Assembly: GCA_964627935.1 (NCBI GenBank)
Contig: CAZVLB010000007.1
Span: forward strand, 1 to 64,000
DNA from: JAABVY01 sp964627935
GTDB taxonomy: Bacteria; Zixibacteria; MSB-5A5; JAABVY01
DNA: 64,000 bases
Reading direction: 5' to 3'
The notes beneath the pieces were generated by a model. The model was not told where the DNA came from, did not search any database, and was given only the letters and a program-made list of their open reading frames with translations. Shown here piece by piece: positions 47,560 to 57,288 of this stretch (position 1 is the stretch's first letter; every line of letters begins with the position of its first letter). A program made the position numbers and the translations under genes.

Positions 47560-49029
47560 ATGAAAAGCTGCAGATTTATTTTATTCCCGCTGGCGATAAC
47601 GCTTATGATTTTGGCGGGATGCTCAAACCAGAGCAATCCGCTCTATTCCGGAGGCAATGATAACATAACTCCAAGTTACAAGGCCTCCTTGCCGGCCGGA
47701 GCGCAAATCGAATCAGCCATTCTCTATCTTGAGGTTGCCCGCAAAAGCGGAGAACCGATTACGGTTCACAGGATTACCGCCGAATGGGAGGAACTGGCAG
47801 TCAGCTGGAACAGCTTCGCCCAGTCCTATGATACTGTTGCGGTGGCCCAATTCGCCGCCTCCGAATACGGCGAGGTATCAGTCGATATAACATCATTGGT
47901 GACATCATGGGCCGATGGCAGTTTCGATAATTTCGGGCTGCTTTTAAAGCAGGATAATATGATGAGCGAATTCCACAGCAGCAATCATCCCGATACCGCC
48001 TTCTATCCACGCCTGGAAATCTGCTATAGCAGCGCTTCGGGCAATAATTGCATAGTAATTACAGATACGCCGGATGACGATAACATGGCCGACACCTATA
48101 TTGCCCAGAATATACCGACCGGAAATATGGGCGCAATCGACCGTCTATTTGTCGGCAAAATCTTCACATTCAGCAATCATGGCTTACTCAGATTCGAGTT
48201 CGATGTTGCACCCGCCGTCGGCGCAGTCTCCGGGTTTGCCTGGCAGGATCTGAATGCCGATGGTATTCAGAATACTGGCGAACCGGGATTCGAGGGAGTG
48301 ACATTCCGACTTTTCGACTGCCTGGATAATTTTGTAGCAGAAACCGTTACAGATAACCAGGGGTATTATGCTTTTAATAGTATACCATTCGGAAAATACT
48401 ATCTGCTATGCGATGGCTACGGAAATATGAATATCAGCCCCGAAAATCAGGGCAGCAGTGAAGATCTCGACAGTGATTTTGATCCCGTCACCCAGAGAAC
48501 AGAATGTTTCGAAATAGTTAATGTTGTTGGAGGTACACAGAATCCCGGCCCGGATGTCGGCTTCTATGAAGACAGTAATCCCGGATGTACACGCAACATG
48601 ATCTACTGGATGCTCCACTCCGGAATGATCTACCATAAGGAGGACCTGGTATCCGATCTCCTGCCGATCTGGCTCGGCAATCCGGATGGATCAAAGAGCA
48701 TATTTGTTGAGAGCTCTTCGACCGCCCTGCATATATTCTGGATGCGCAAATATGGCAGTCCCTGGAATCCGATCACCAGGCTCTACGCCCATCTTCTGAC
48801 CGCCAAACTGAATATTGCCAATGGCGCGGATGATTCAGCCATTCGCGATATCATAACCGAGATTGATGATTATCTGGCCGAGAATGACTGGCGTTCGATC
48901 TTCAGGGCCAGCAAAAACAAGGTTACCAGAAAGCAAATACATGCCTGGACAAAACAGCTGATTCATTACAACAATGGCAGAATCGGCCCCGGAAAATGTC
49001 ATGATCGCAGACAGTTTACATGGGAATAG
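47560..49029 (+). CDS. Lipoprotein with DNRLRE-like, SdrD-B-like and GYW-type domains
   Basis: ATG 47560 gives MKSCRFILFPLAITLMILAG and Cys21, a lipobox; an upstream start is rejected for that reason. GAGGTTAG precedes it. Of 489 residues, about 40-200 resemble a DNRLRE-like beta-sandwich (ILYLEVARKSGEPITVHRIT, VTSWADGSFDNFGLLLK). About 225-335 is a SdrD-B/Cna-B-like domain (VSGFAWQDLNADGIQNTGEP, DNQGYYAFNSIPFGKYYLL). The C-terminal 140 residues are helical (CTRNMIYWMLHSG, LTAKLNIANGA, AWTKQL), the same kind of domain as in the 10389-14333 protein. Surface-anchored; probably structural or adhesive. Confidence 0.8.
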   Translation: MKSCRFILFPLAITLMILAGCSNQSNPLYSGGNDNITPSYKASLPAGAQIESAILYLEVARKSGEPITVHRITAEWEELAVSWNSFAQSYDTVAVAQFAASEYGEVSVDITSLVTSWADGSFDNFGLLLKQDNMMSEFHSSNHPDTAFYPRLEICYSSASGNNCIVITDTPDDDNMADTYIAQNIPTGNMGAIDRLFVGKIFTFSNHGLLRFEFDVAPAVGAVSGFAWQDLNADGIQNTGEPGFEGVTFRLFDCLDNFVAETVTDNQGYYAFNSIPFGKYYLLCDGYGNMNISPENQGSSEDLDSDFDPVTQRTECFEIVNVVGGTQNPGPDVGFYEDSNPGCTRNMIYWMLHSGMIYHKEDLVSDLLPIWLGNPDGSKSIFVESSSTALHIFWMRKYGSPWNPITRLYAHLLTAKLNIANGADDSAIRDIITEIDDYLAENDWRSIFRASKNKVTRKQIHAWTKQLIHYNNGRIGPGKCHDRRQFTWE

Positions 49030-49050
49030 ATCTTGTCAGTATGGTGATAA

Positions 49051-49084
49051 AAAAGCCCGCCAACTACTCCCCGGCGGGCTTTTT
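49051..49084. terminator. Bidirectional terminator
   Basis: AAAAGCCCGCC and GGCGGGCTTTT pair perfectly around an 11-base loop, with A-run and T-run on either side. It stands between the convergent genes ending at 49029 (plus) and 49099 (minus) and can serve both. Confidence 0.92.
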
Positions 49085-49098
49085 ATGTAAGCTATGCA

Positions 49099-49467
49099 TC
49101 ATTCGCCAATGATCGACAGCATCTGCGCCACATCTTTGGAACTGAAAGGCTTAACCAGGTAGTAATCCGGATGAGCGGCAGTCACGATCCCCTGTGTTGA
49201 ATATGAATTGGTCGAGGTTATCAGGGCCGTCTTTGTTTGCGGCGCATTTTCATTTAACTGCTTGAGCAGTTTCGCCATCGACATGCCCCTGATCTTGGTA
49301 TCGATTATCACCATCTCATAATCCTGACCGGAGATAGCATCCAGGAGCGCGCTGCCATCCTGCAATGTCTCACATTGATGGCCATTGAACCGGATCAAAT
49401 CGGCCAGGCTTTCGGCCGTATCGATATTGGCATCGACAACCAGCACCCTCTTTTGCTTTGATGACAC
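49099..49467 (-). CDS. Single-domain response regulator
   Basis: The GTG at 49465-49467 (VSSKQKRVLVVDA) is preceded by GGAGGGTTCC, better than the ATG at 49512, which lies 15 codons upstream. The 122-residue product is a receiver domain only: the acidic pair reads VVDANID (one Asp then Ala), the phospho-Asp is in MVIIDTKIRG, the Ser/Thr in LITSTN and the Lys in YYLVKPF. The second acidic residue is Ala, which may lower Mg binding. No output domain; it may serve in a phosphorelay or chemotaxis-like complex. No kinase is adjacent. Confidence 0.85.
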   Translation of the reverse strand: MSSKQKRVLVVDANIDTAESLADLIRFNGHQCETLQDGSALLDAISGQDYEMVIIDTKIRGMSMAKLLKQLNENAPQTKTALITSTNSYSTQGIVTAAHPDYYLVKPFSSKDVAQMLSIIGE

Positions 49468-49512
49468 GGAACCCTCCACTATATGATATTCTGCCCGAGC
49501 TTTTGTTAGCAT

Positions 49513-50145
49513 CCATACTGATAATAATGTTATATGCTTTTGTCAATAATAAAATTATCAGGACAATATTAGCAATAAGATGACAAAAAAGAAGTGATTT
49601 AAATTTGCGGCCTCCCCTGAATCCCTATATTTGCATTAAAATCCACTTATTTTATCCCGAATGGGTTGGTCACAATTCAATGCAGATATTGGATTTGCGG
49701 CCAAAACTGATTAAAATCTAACAAAATAATAGCATAAATTGGGAGATAGTTTATTGACAAAGCTGAAGTTATTGGTATATTAATAATTGAGCGGCCACAG
49801 CCGTTCACGGGATAAATGATTCTTACCTTCCATCTGCCTGGTTATAAATTACGAGTGACCTTTGCATGTGCATATTTTGCAGATCAAGGTTGAATACCGT
49901 ATGTTGTACAACAGTATTCTGCAAATTATACTTGCTGTTACCATTTAGATCACCTGCGCTGCAGGCTGTTAAAACTGAGGAGTCATTGCTATAAGCGAAT
50001 TTTAACGCTGTCATGTCAGAGAACCTCTGAGGGGGTTAAGCCTGGACACCGGGGGCAGTAACTTATAGTTTGACAAAGGGAAGCTGAAAATAACCCATCA
50101 CCGCAAGTCTATTAATATCGGGAAAGGCTATTGAGGATTGCTATT
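49513..50145. other. Long intergenic leader region
   Basis: About 630 bases carry no convincing gene. A short minus-strand frame (49823-50014) has a modest GAGG site but no family. The plus strand has a consensus-like promoter at 49754-49781 and GC-rich hairpin potential at 50017-50056 (CAGAG/CTCTG and a CC...GGGGG stem), then GAGGAT just before ATG 50146. If that promoter drives the downstream gene, its mRNA has about 350 bases of leader. Confidence 0.4.
49754..49781 (+). promoter_or_regulatory. Consensus-like sigma70 promoter
   Basis: TTGACA (49754-49759), 16 bases, TATATT (49776-49781). It is among the closest matches to vegetative boxes seen in the window and faces the SBBP/TSP3 gene, though about 365 bases before its start codon. 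A second TTGACA at 50070 lacks a good -10. Confidence 0.5.
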
Positions 50146-53100
50146 ATGAACAGGAAAAAAACGATTAGCTCGTTAACGGCTCTGGCCCTTATCCTGTTTT
50201 TTGCAGGGGCTGAAAATTTAATCGGGGCAACAACTGCCGGCCCCGAAATTCCGGTTAGTTTCATTGAAAACCGGGGACAATGGAATAATGATATCCTGTA
50301 TATGTCCGCCCTGCCCGGCGGATATGTCTGGCTTTGCGCTGATGGTGTTCATTATGAGTATATTCGCAATCAGGCTGAGGATAATGCCGATCAGGCTCTG
50401 CGAATAACTATGATATTCCCCGGCGCAAATCCGAATCCGCTGATAGTTCCGCAGGAAAAAAGCGATCACAGCAGCAATTTCCTGATGGGACCTGACCGGT
50501 CAAAATGGAAAACAGATGTGCCATCATATAATTCGATACTCTATAAGAACATTTATCCCGGTATCGATGTCCGCTTCTACAGCCGCGACAGAAAACTGGA
50601 GTATGATTTCATAGTCCATCCCGGAGCCCATCCCGAAGATATAAACATCAGATTTGAGAAAATTGAGGGTATGAGCATAGACCAAAAGGGGGCATTGCTT
50701 TTATCAACAGGCTGGGGCGAAATCGTAAACAATGCGCCCTATATATTTCAGGAGAATTATGACAACAGCCTGCCCGGATCATATAGGATCCTTGCCGATA
50801 ATACAATCGGCTTTGTGCTCCAGGACGATTATGATAAATCTCAGGACCTGATAATCGACCCCCTGGTTTCCTACAGCACATATCTGGGAGGGGGCGGAAG
50901 TGACGAGGGCTTTGATATCGCGGTCGATTCCGACGGATATGCCTATGTCATCGGCACCAGCTACTCCTCCGATTTCCCCACCCAGGATTCATTGATGGGT
51001 GACCGCGCCGGAAGCGACGTGGTCGTCAGCAAACTCAGCCGGGTCGGCAACAGCCTGGTCTACAGCACCTACCTGGGTGGATCAGAAGCCGATCATGGCA
51101 CTGCAATCGAGGTAAATTCAGCCGGTGAAGCATATATCACCGGCTATACTTATTCATCCGATTTTCCGACGCAGAATCCGATCCAGAGCGCTCAGCCGGG
51201 AAGTGAAGTATTCGTCGCCAGGCTCAATGCCAATGGCAATGGCTTGATTTACAGCACCTATCTTGGTGGCAGCCTGGATGATTTCGCCTACGCCATCGAT
51301 ATCAGTTCCAACGGCAGTGCCTTTATTACCGGCCTGACATTATCGGATAACTTCCCCACTTCAGCCGGTGCATATCAGACCAATCAGCCCGGCCGTGATG
51401 TGTTCGTCTCAAAAATCAACAGCACAGGCGGGACATTGAGCTACAGCACATATCTGGGCGGCTCAAACCATGATGAGGGATATGCTATTGAAGTCGATGC
51501 TTCCGGATTCGCTTATGTCACCGGTTTCACGTTATCATCCGATTTTCCCGCGTTAAATCCTTATCAGACCTATCAGCAGGATAAAGATGTCTTTATTACC
51601 AAGCTCAATACTCTCGGCAGCGGACTGGTTTACAGCACATTCCTGGGTGGCAGCGGCCAGGACTGGGGACGTGGAATCGATGTCGACTCGGATGGCAATG
51701 CATATCTGACCGGCCTGACATTTTCATCGAATTTCCCGCTCAAAAACGCATACCAGAGCACCAACCAGGGCCTGGATATTTTTATAGCGAAACTATATTC
51801 ATCGGGCGACAGCCTGATCTACAGCACATTCCTGGGAGGCTCATCGGATGACTACGGATACGACCTCTGTCTCGGCCCGGACAATACAGCCTATATTACC
51901 GGCCTGACATATTCATCTGATTTTCCCCTGGATGATCATTTCCTCACCGACCAGCCGCTAATTGATGCATTCGTGACCGGCATTTCCAGCGATGGAAGCA
52001 CCCTGGCGTTCAGCAGTTACCTGGGTGGTGACAACAACGATTTCGGCTACGGTATCGCGGTGGACCAGGGCGGAAGCTGCTATATCACAGGGTCGACATC
52101 ATCAACCGATTTTCCGCTTCAAAATCCCTATCAGAGCAGCCTGGCAGTGACAGACATCTTTGTAACCCGGGTGATCGACTGCACAGACGATGACGGCGAC
52201 CTGGTTTGCGATGATGTCGATAACTGCGTCGGCCTGTATAATCCATTGCAGGAAGATTATGATGAAGATGGCCTGGGGGATTTGTGCGATGATTGTACCG
52301 ACAGTGACGGCGATGGTTACGGAGAACCGGGATTCGGGCTGAATACATGTGCCACCGATAATTGCCCGGATATTCCCAATCCTGACCAGATCAACAGCGA
52401 CACAGATGAATTCGGCGATCTATGCGATAACTGTATCGATATCGACAATCCGGATCAGGCTAATTCCGATACCGATCAGTATGGTGATGCCTGCGACAAC
52501 TGCCCGGATGTCGACAACCCGAATCAACTTGATGACGACGGAGATGGGGCCGGGAATGCCTGCGATAATTGTCCCGATGATTATAATCCGGGCCAGGAAG
52601 ATCTCGATCTCGATGGTATCGGCGATTTATGTGATGATGATAAAGATGGTGATGATTATGATGATTTCGAAGATAATTGCCCGCTGATTTATAATCCTCT
52701 GCAGGAAGACACTGATAATGACGGTATCGGTGATCCCTGCGACAACTGCCCCTATATAGCCAATTTCAGCCAGACCGACAGCGATGGCGATACGGTTGGC
52801 GATTCCTGTGATGCCTGTCCGGGATACAATGACCTTGATGATGAAGATAGTGACGGCGCACCGGACAGCTGTGATGTATGTCCCGGTTTCGATGACAACC
52901 TCGACCAGGATCAGGATGGCTATCCCGATGGTTGCGACAATTGCCCGGATACGGCCAATGCCGATCAACTTGATGGTGATCTGGATGGCATTGGCGACCT
53001 GTGCGACAACTGCCCGGCAGATTCGAATTCATTGCAGGAAGATGCCGATCAGGACGGTATCGGAGATCTTTGTGATCCCTGTCCGCAGGATGCCGAAAAT

Positions 53101-54420
53101 GACGCGGACGAGGATGGATATTGCGCTGATGAAGACAACTGTCCGGGGATAAGCAATCCTTCCCAATCCGATTCCGACAATGATGGCCTCGGAAATGCGT
53201 GCGATAATTGTCCGCTGGACTACAATCCCGATCAGATTAACAGCGATGGGGATGAATTCGGGGATGAATGTGATAATTGCCCGGATATTGCCAATATCTG
53301 GCAGGCCGATGCCGACGGTGATGGTATCGGAGACAGCTGTGACTACTGTACAGATGTTGATGGTGACGGATATGGCTGGGGACCGCCATTCATACATGAT
53401 ACCTGCCAGCTCGATAACTGCCGCGATCTTTATAATCCCGATCAGTCGGATCAGGACAATGACCTCAAGGGTGATCCCTGCGATAATTGCCCCCAGGATT
53501 TCAATCCCGATCAAATTGATAGTGACGGGGACAACTACGGCGATTCATGCGATAACTGCCCCCTGATTTACAACGCTGACCAGGCTGACGGCGACAATGA
53601 TGATGTCGGTGACCTGTGCGACAATTGCCCCTCGGATTCCAATCCGCTTCAGGAGGACATGGATAGCGATGATATCGGGGATGTGTGCGATCCGGATATG
53701 GATGGCGACGGCTTCGATAATGCAGACGATAATTGTCCCGCCGATTACAATCCATTGCAGGAAGATGGCGATTCCGATGGTATCGGCGACCTCTGCGACG
53801 GCTGCCCGGATGATTATGATCCTGATCAGACAGATTCCGACAATGATGGTACCGGCGATGCATGCGATAATTGTCCATCTATTTACAACCCGGATCAGGC
53901 CGATATGGATGGCGATGGCCTGGGCGATCTGTGTGACCCGGATATCGATGGTGATGGTCATAATGATTCGGAAGATAACTGTCCCTATCATTATAATCCG
54001 GGACAGGAAGATGAGCTCGATGATGATGGTATCGGGGATGCCTGCGACAACTGCCCGGAAACCCCTAACCATAATCAGCTCGACCAGGATGGCGATCTGG
54101 TTGGCGACGCCTGCGATAACTGCCCGGATGTCTACAATCCGGATCAGGCCGACAGCGACAATGATGGTATCGGCAATCTCTGCGAACCGCTCTATCTATG
54201 CGGTGATGCTAATGCTGATCTGGATGTCAATGTCAGTGATGCGGTCTGGATCATCAACTATGTGTTCGTTTCAGGTGAGCCGCCCAGCCCGTTGGAGGCC
54301 GGTGATGCAAACTGTGACGGGGATGTCAATGTCAGTGATGCTGTCTGGATTATAAATTACGTTTTTGTAGCAGGTTACGAGCCCTGCGACACCAACGGTG
54401 ATCAGGATCCGGATTGCTGA
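50146..54420 (+). CDS. Giant secreted SBBP-propeller/thrombospondin-3/dockerin protein
   Basis: This 1424-residue protein has ATG 50146, GAGGAT upstream and a signal peptide at 1-28 (SLTALALILFFAGAENLIG). Residues 35-240 match the 'ENRGQ' leader domain often found ahead of SBBP repeats (VSFIENRGQWNNDILYMSAL, RFYSRDRKLEYDFIVHPGA). About 245-680 are seven SBBP beta-propeller repeats (YSTYLGGS..D, AYITGLTYSSDFP). About 690-1345 are thrombospondin type-3 calcium repeats (DNCPD..NPDQ.DSD.DG.GD.C), more than twenty. The end has two dockerin repeats (CGDANADLDVNVSDAVWIIN; CDGDVNVSDAVWIINYVF), tail DTNGDQDPDC. It should form a Ca-stiffened extracellular rod with a propeller tip; the dockerin may attach it. 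Confidence 0.93.
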   Translation: MNRKKTISSLTALALILFFAGAENLIGATTAGPEIPVSFIENRGQWNNDILYMSALPGGYVWLCADGVHYEYIRNQAEDNADQALRITMIFPGANPNPLIVPQEKSDHSSNFLMGPDRSKWKTDVPSYNSILYKNIYPGIDVRFYSRDRKLEYDFIVHPGAHPEDINIRFEKIEGMSIDQKGALLLSTGWGEIVNNAPYIFQENYDNSLPGSYRILADNTIGFVLQDDYDKSQDLIIDPLVSYSTYLGGGGSDEGFDIAVDSDGYAYVIGTSYSSDFPTQDSLMGDRAGSDVVVSKLSRVGNSLVYSTYLGGSEADHGTAIEVNSAGEAYITGYTYSSDFPTQNPIQSAQPGSEVFVARLNANGNGLIYSTYLGGSLDDFAYAIDISSNGSAFITGLTLSDNFPTSAGAYQTNQPGRDVFVSKINSTGGTLSYSTYLGGSNHDEGYAIEVDASGFAYVTGFTLSSDFPALNPYQTYQQDKDVFITKLNTLGSGLVYSTFLGGSGQDWGRGIDVDSDGNAYLTGLTFSSNFPLKNAYQSTNQGLDIFIAKLYSSGDSLIYSTFLGGSSDDYGYDLCLGPDNTAYITGLTYSSDFPLDDHFLTDQPLIDAFVTGISSDGSTLAFSSYLGGDNNDFGYGIAVDQGGSCYITGSTSSTDFPLQNPYQSSLAVTDIFVTRVIDCTDDDGDLVCDDVDNCVGLYNPLQEDYDEDGLGDLCDDCTDSDGDGYGEPGFGLNTCATDNCPDIPNPDQINSDTDEFGDLCDNCIDIDNPDQANSDTDQYGDACDNCPDVDNPNQLDDDGDGAGNACDNCPDDYNPGQEDLDLDGIGDLCDDDKDGDDYDDFEDNCPLIYNPLQEDTDNDGIGDPCDNCPYIANFSQTDSDGDTVGDSCDACPGYNDLDDEDSDGAPDSCDVCPGFDDNLDQDQDGYPDGCDNCPDTANADQLDGDLDGIGDLCDNCPADSNSLQEDADQDGIGDLCDPCPQDAENDADEDGYCADEDNCPGISNPSQSDSDNDGLGNACDNCPLDYNPDQINSDGDEFGDECDNCPDIANIWQADADGDGIGDSCDYCTDVDGDGYGWGPPFIHDTCQLDNCRDLYNPDQSDQDNDLKGDPCDNCPQDFNPDQIDSDGDNYGDSCDNCPLIYNADQADGDNDDVGDLCDNCPSDSNPLQEDMDSDDIGDVCDPDMDGDGFDNADDNCPADYNPLQEDGDSDGIGDLCDGCPDDYDPDQTDSDNDGTGDACDNCPSIYNPDQADMDGDGLGDLCDPDIDGDGHNDSEDNCPYHYNPGQEDELDDDGIGDACDNCPETPNHNQLDQDGDLVGDACDNCPDVYNPDQADSDNDGIGNLCEPLYLCGDANADLDVNVSDAVWIINYVFVSGEPPSPLEAGDANCDGDVNVSDAVWIINYVFVAGYEPCDTNGDQDPDC

Positions 54421-54428
54421 TAGTCCGG

Positions 54429-57026
54429 CTAAACCGATTCGAGCTTTTTAAGCGCATCCAACAGATCGGATATCCGGTACGGTTTTACTATTCGTCCCTT
54501 GAAGCCGTAATCCCTGTATTCCGCCATGACCGGATCATTGGAATATCCGCTTGAGACCAGCGCTTTGACACCGGGATCAAGCTGCAGTAGCTCTTTGATG
54601 ATGTCTTTGCCGCCCATGCCTCCGGGGATTGTCAGGTCAAGAATAACATAATCATAGGGCCGGCCGGAATCGATTGCCTTTTTGAACTTATCGATCCCAT
54701 CTTTGCCGTTACTGGCTGTATCCGGATTATAGCCCATTCTCTGAAGCGAGATCTCTGCCAGTTTCAAAACAGATGGTTCATCATCCACTACCAGCACACA
54801 TTTACTATCCCGGTTGTTCGACCCGCAAACAGGATTCCTGGAGTTATCATCCTGCTTATCACTGGCTTTAATGAAGATATCGAATCTGCTGCCCTCTTCC
54901 GGCCTTGAAGCGATACGAATATGACCATCATGCTTTTTGATAACTGAATAACTGCTGGACAGCCCGAGACCATTGCTTTTATCTTTTGTGGTAAAAAACG
55001 GATCAAAAATCTTTTTGAGGTTTTCCTCCGGTATCCCCACACCTTCGTCCCTGATTCCGACCATGACATAGTTACCCGGCTTGAGGGCCGGATCAAAATC
55101 TCGATCTACGCTGACATTTTCAGCAGAGACATACATTGTTCCGCCGCGCGGCATTGACTGCACCGCATTGAGCGAAATGTTATTTATCACCTGCGACATC
55201 TGACCCTGATCCGCATACACCTGCAACAGGTTATCGGCGATATTGTACTGACAGCGTACATTGGAACCACGCAGGGCAAAGGAGCTCGCCTCCCGGATTA
55301 ATCTGGTTATATCAAATCTTCTCTTGATCGGCTCACCGCCTTTGGAGAAAGTCAGCAGCTGATGAGTCAAATCGCGGGCACGCTCTGAAGCCAGCTCCGC
55401 GTCATTGAGGATATCATACATTTCGGAATCCTGATCCAGCTCCATCTTGGCCAGAGAGATATTGCCCAGGATCGCTACCAGTATATTATTAAAATCATGC
55501 GCTATCCCGCCGGCAAGCACGCCGATAGATTCCAGCTTCTCACGCTTGGTCAGTTCATCTTCCATGCGCATCCATTCACTGACATCCTCGACCGTTTCGA
55601 TTACGCCATTGATTTTATCATTTTCGTCGAACACGGGCGATGCAACTATGCGATAATGCTGCCGTTTGCCCTCATTATTGATACTCAGCACCTGCTCATG
55701 TTGACGTCCATCTGAAAGCACCAGCTCCAGTGGTGATTCACCCGGTTCATGTTTCTGATCGATGCGATCCCTGAGCGAGGCGAAGATGGCATCACCAGAC
55801 TCGGTCAATTCCGGGAACCACTGTTTCAATTTTGTATTAAGGGATTTGATCTTATGATCCGTGCCTATCAAACATATACCCATGTTTGCACTTTCGACCA
55901 GACTGCGATACATGTTCTCGCTTTCTCGTAATGCCTGTTCGGCTTTAATGCGATTGGTTTGATCGGTAGCCATGGCATAGCAAATGCCATCCGCAACATC
56001 GGCCACTGAGGACCACTCAATCCACCTGTAGGATCCATCAGCACAACGATAGCGATTCGTGAATCCGATTAACGGCTTGTCATCCGTAAGAGTGGCCATA
56101 GCCGCCTTTGTGCTTTCAATATCATCAGGATGCACGAAATCCATAAATGGCCTGCTGAGCATTTCCCGCTGGCTGTAACCCAGAACCGTTGTCCAGGTAG
56201 GATTTATCCGCGTAAAATAGCCGTCAAAGTTGGCAATCGCAAGAAGACCGACAGTTTGCTCAAAAATCTTGCGCTGCTCCTCGCGCGCTCTGCGCATATC
56301 TGTGATATCCGTCAGGATACCGCGGATTTCTATTACCCTGCCATCTTCTTTGTAGCCCCGGCTGAATGATCTAACCCACTTTATTTCACCTTTTTTTGTC
56401 AGTAACCGGTACTCGCTGGGCTCTACCTCACCTTTTTGCAGACGTACGAAACGATCTTTCAAACGGCCCACATCGGCTGGATAAATGTAATCCCAGAAAT
56501 AATTCAACTTCAACTCTTCCGGTTTGGATCCCAGAATCGCCTCAATTGATGGACTGATATAGGTTATCCTGCCCTGCAAATCAACCGTGAATATCACATC
56601 ATCGATGCTCTCGATCAGGTCACGGTACTTAAAATTGCCGGTACTATCTGCCTCAGGCTGCAAATAGATAATTAACAACGCTTCATCGCCATGCTTTATT
56701 TCATCATATCTAAGGTCAGCCAAAAATTCATGATCATTCTTTGTCTTGAATGTAAATGCAATTCCGGTAACCGGTTTTCCGCCCTGAATCAATCGCTTGA
56801 GCTTTTCCAGATATAAAGGATCGATCAAATCCGGCAGATCAAGATTTTGCCAATCACATACTGTGTAACCAATCAGCTTTTCCGCCGCACGATTGCCACA
56901 ATAAAGGCGGAATCCTTCATCACAGATGAGGATAGCATCGGGAGAACCCATAAAAAGAGCTGAGCCGAGAGCATTATCCTCAAGAAGATCAAGCCCCCTT
57001 TGCCTGATCGGCCCGGTATAGGTCAC
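54429..57026 (-). CDS. Cytosolic multi-PAS hybrid histidine kinase
   Basis: GTG 57024-57026 is chosen because TTGAGGAATT sits just before it; the ATG at 57095 adds 23 poorly conserved residues. The 865-residue product has four PAS domains (about 22-120, 139-250, 262-380, 382-500; e.g. LIESIDDVIFTVDLQGRITY, NFDGYFTRINPTWTTVLGYS), an H-box (GGIAHDFNNILVAILGN, His about 508), an ATPase domain (NISLNAVQSMPRGG, DEGVGIPEENLKKIFDPFFT) and a receiver domain (LVVDDEPSVLKLAE, phospho-Asp in YDYVILDLTIPGG). There is no membrane span. It starts a phosphorelay; a cognate output protein is not obvious nearby, but the single-domain regulator at 49099 is a candidate. Confidence 0.9.
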   Translation of the reverse strand: MTYTGPIRQRGLDLLEDNALGSALFMGSPDAILICDEGFRLYCGNRAAEKLIGYTVCDWQNLDLPDLIDPLYLEKLKRLIQGGKPVTGIAFTFKTKNDHEFLADLRYDEIKHGDEALLIIYLQPEADSTGNFKYRDLIESIDDVIFTVDLQGRITYISPSIEAILGSKPEELKLNYFWDYIYPADVGRLKDRFVRLQKGEVEPSEYRLLTKKGEIKWVRSFSRGYKEDGRVIEIRGILTDITDMRRAREEQRKIFEQTVGLLAIANFDGYFTRINPTWTTVLGYSQREMLSRPFMDFVHPDDIESTKAAMATLTDDKPLIGFTNRYRCADGSYRWIEWSSVADVADGICYAMATDQTNRIKAEQALRESENMYRSLVESANMGICLIGTDHKIKSLNTKLKQWFPELTESGDAIFASLRDRIDQKHEPGESPLELVLSDGRQHEQVLSINNEGKRQHYRIVASPVFDENDKINGVIETVEDVSEWMRMEDELTKREKLESIGVLAGGIAHDFNNILVAILGNISLAKMELDQDSEMYDILNDAELASERARDLTHQLLTFSKGGEPIKRRFDITRLIREASSFALRGSNVRCQYNIADNLLQVYADQGQMSQVINNISLNAVQSMPRGGTMYVSAENVSVDRDFDPALKPGNYVMVGIRDEGVGIPEENLKKIFDPFFTTKDKSNGLGLSSSYSVIKKHDGHIRIASRPEEGSRFDIFIKASDKQDDNSRNPVCGSNNRDSKCVLVVDDEPSVLKLAEISLQRMGYNPDTASNGKDGIDKFKKAIDSGRPYDYVILDLTIPGGMGGKDIIKELLQLDPGVKALVSSGYSNDPVMAEYRDYGFKGRIVKPYRISDLLDALKKLESV

Positions 57027-57260
57027 GATAAATTCCTCAATTTCCAAATAATGGACGAAGAAAATAGATGTTAATCCGCATGTGTGGATTATCAAAATGC
57101 GAAAACACAGAGTTTAACACGTTCCTGTCCAAATAATACCCATTAATTGAATCGGCAATATTCAAGAAACCGCTTAGTCAAATACGCAAAAAATGCTCAC
57201 TGCATTGCCGCAAAACGCGGAAAAACAGCAAAAAAGTCAATTTTAGCCCAAATTTTGCCC

Positions 57261-57288
57261 TTGACATAATCAGATTTCGATATATAAT
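57261..57288 (+). promoter_or_regulatory. Consensus sigma70 promoter of the trpR-trpB operon
   Basis: TTGACA (57261-57266), 16-base spacer, TATAAT (57283-57288): both boxes are perfect. The start codon of the repressor lies about 38 bases downstream. Such a strong promoter needs the operator that overlaps its downstream edge. Confidence 0.85.

Noticed and set aside
49823..50014. 63-residue minus-strand frame with a GAGG site
   Set aside because: It has no family resemblance, lies in a probable leader region and has low-complexity Asn/Gln runs; kept only as part of the intergenic description.
52200..54200. Periodic DNA resembling a CRISPR or minisatellite array
   Set aside because: The periodicity is that of codons for the calcium repeats; units vary in length and are not separated by unique spacers.
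52349..54355. Long alternative frames on both strands rich in Met, Ile, Arg or His
   Set aside because: They arise from the regular GAT/GAC-rich thrombospondin-3 repeats read out of frame, and have strongly biased composition.
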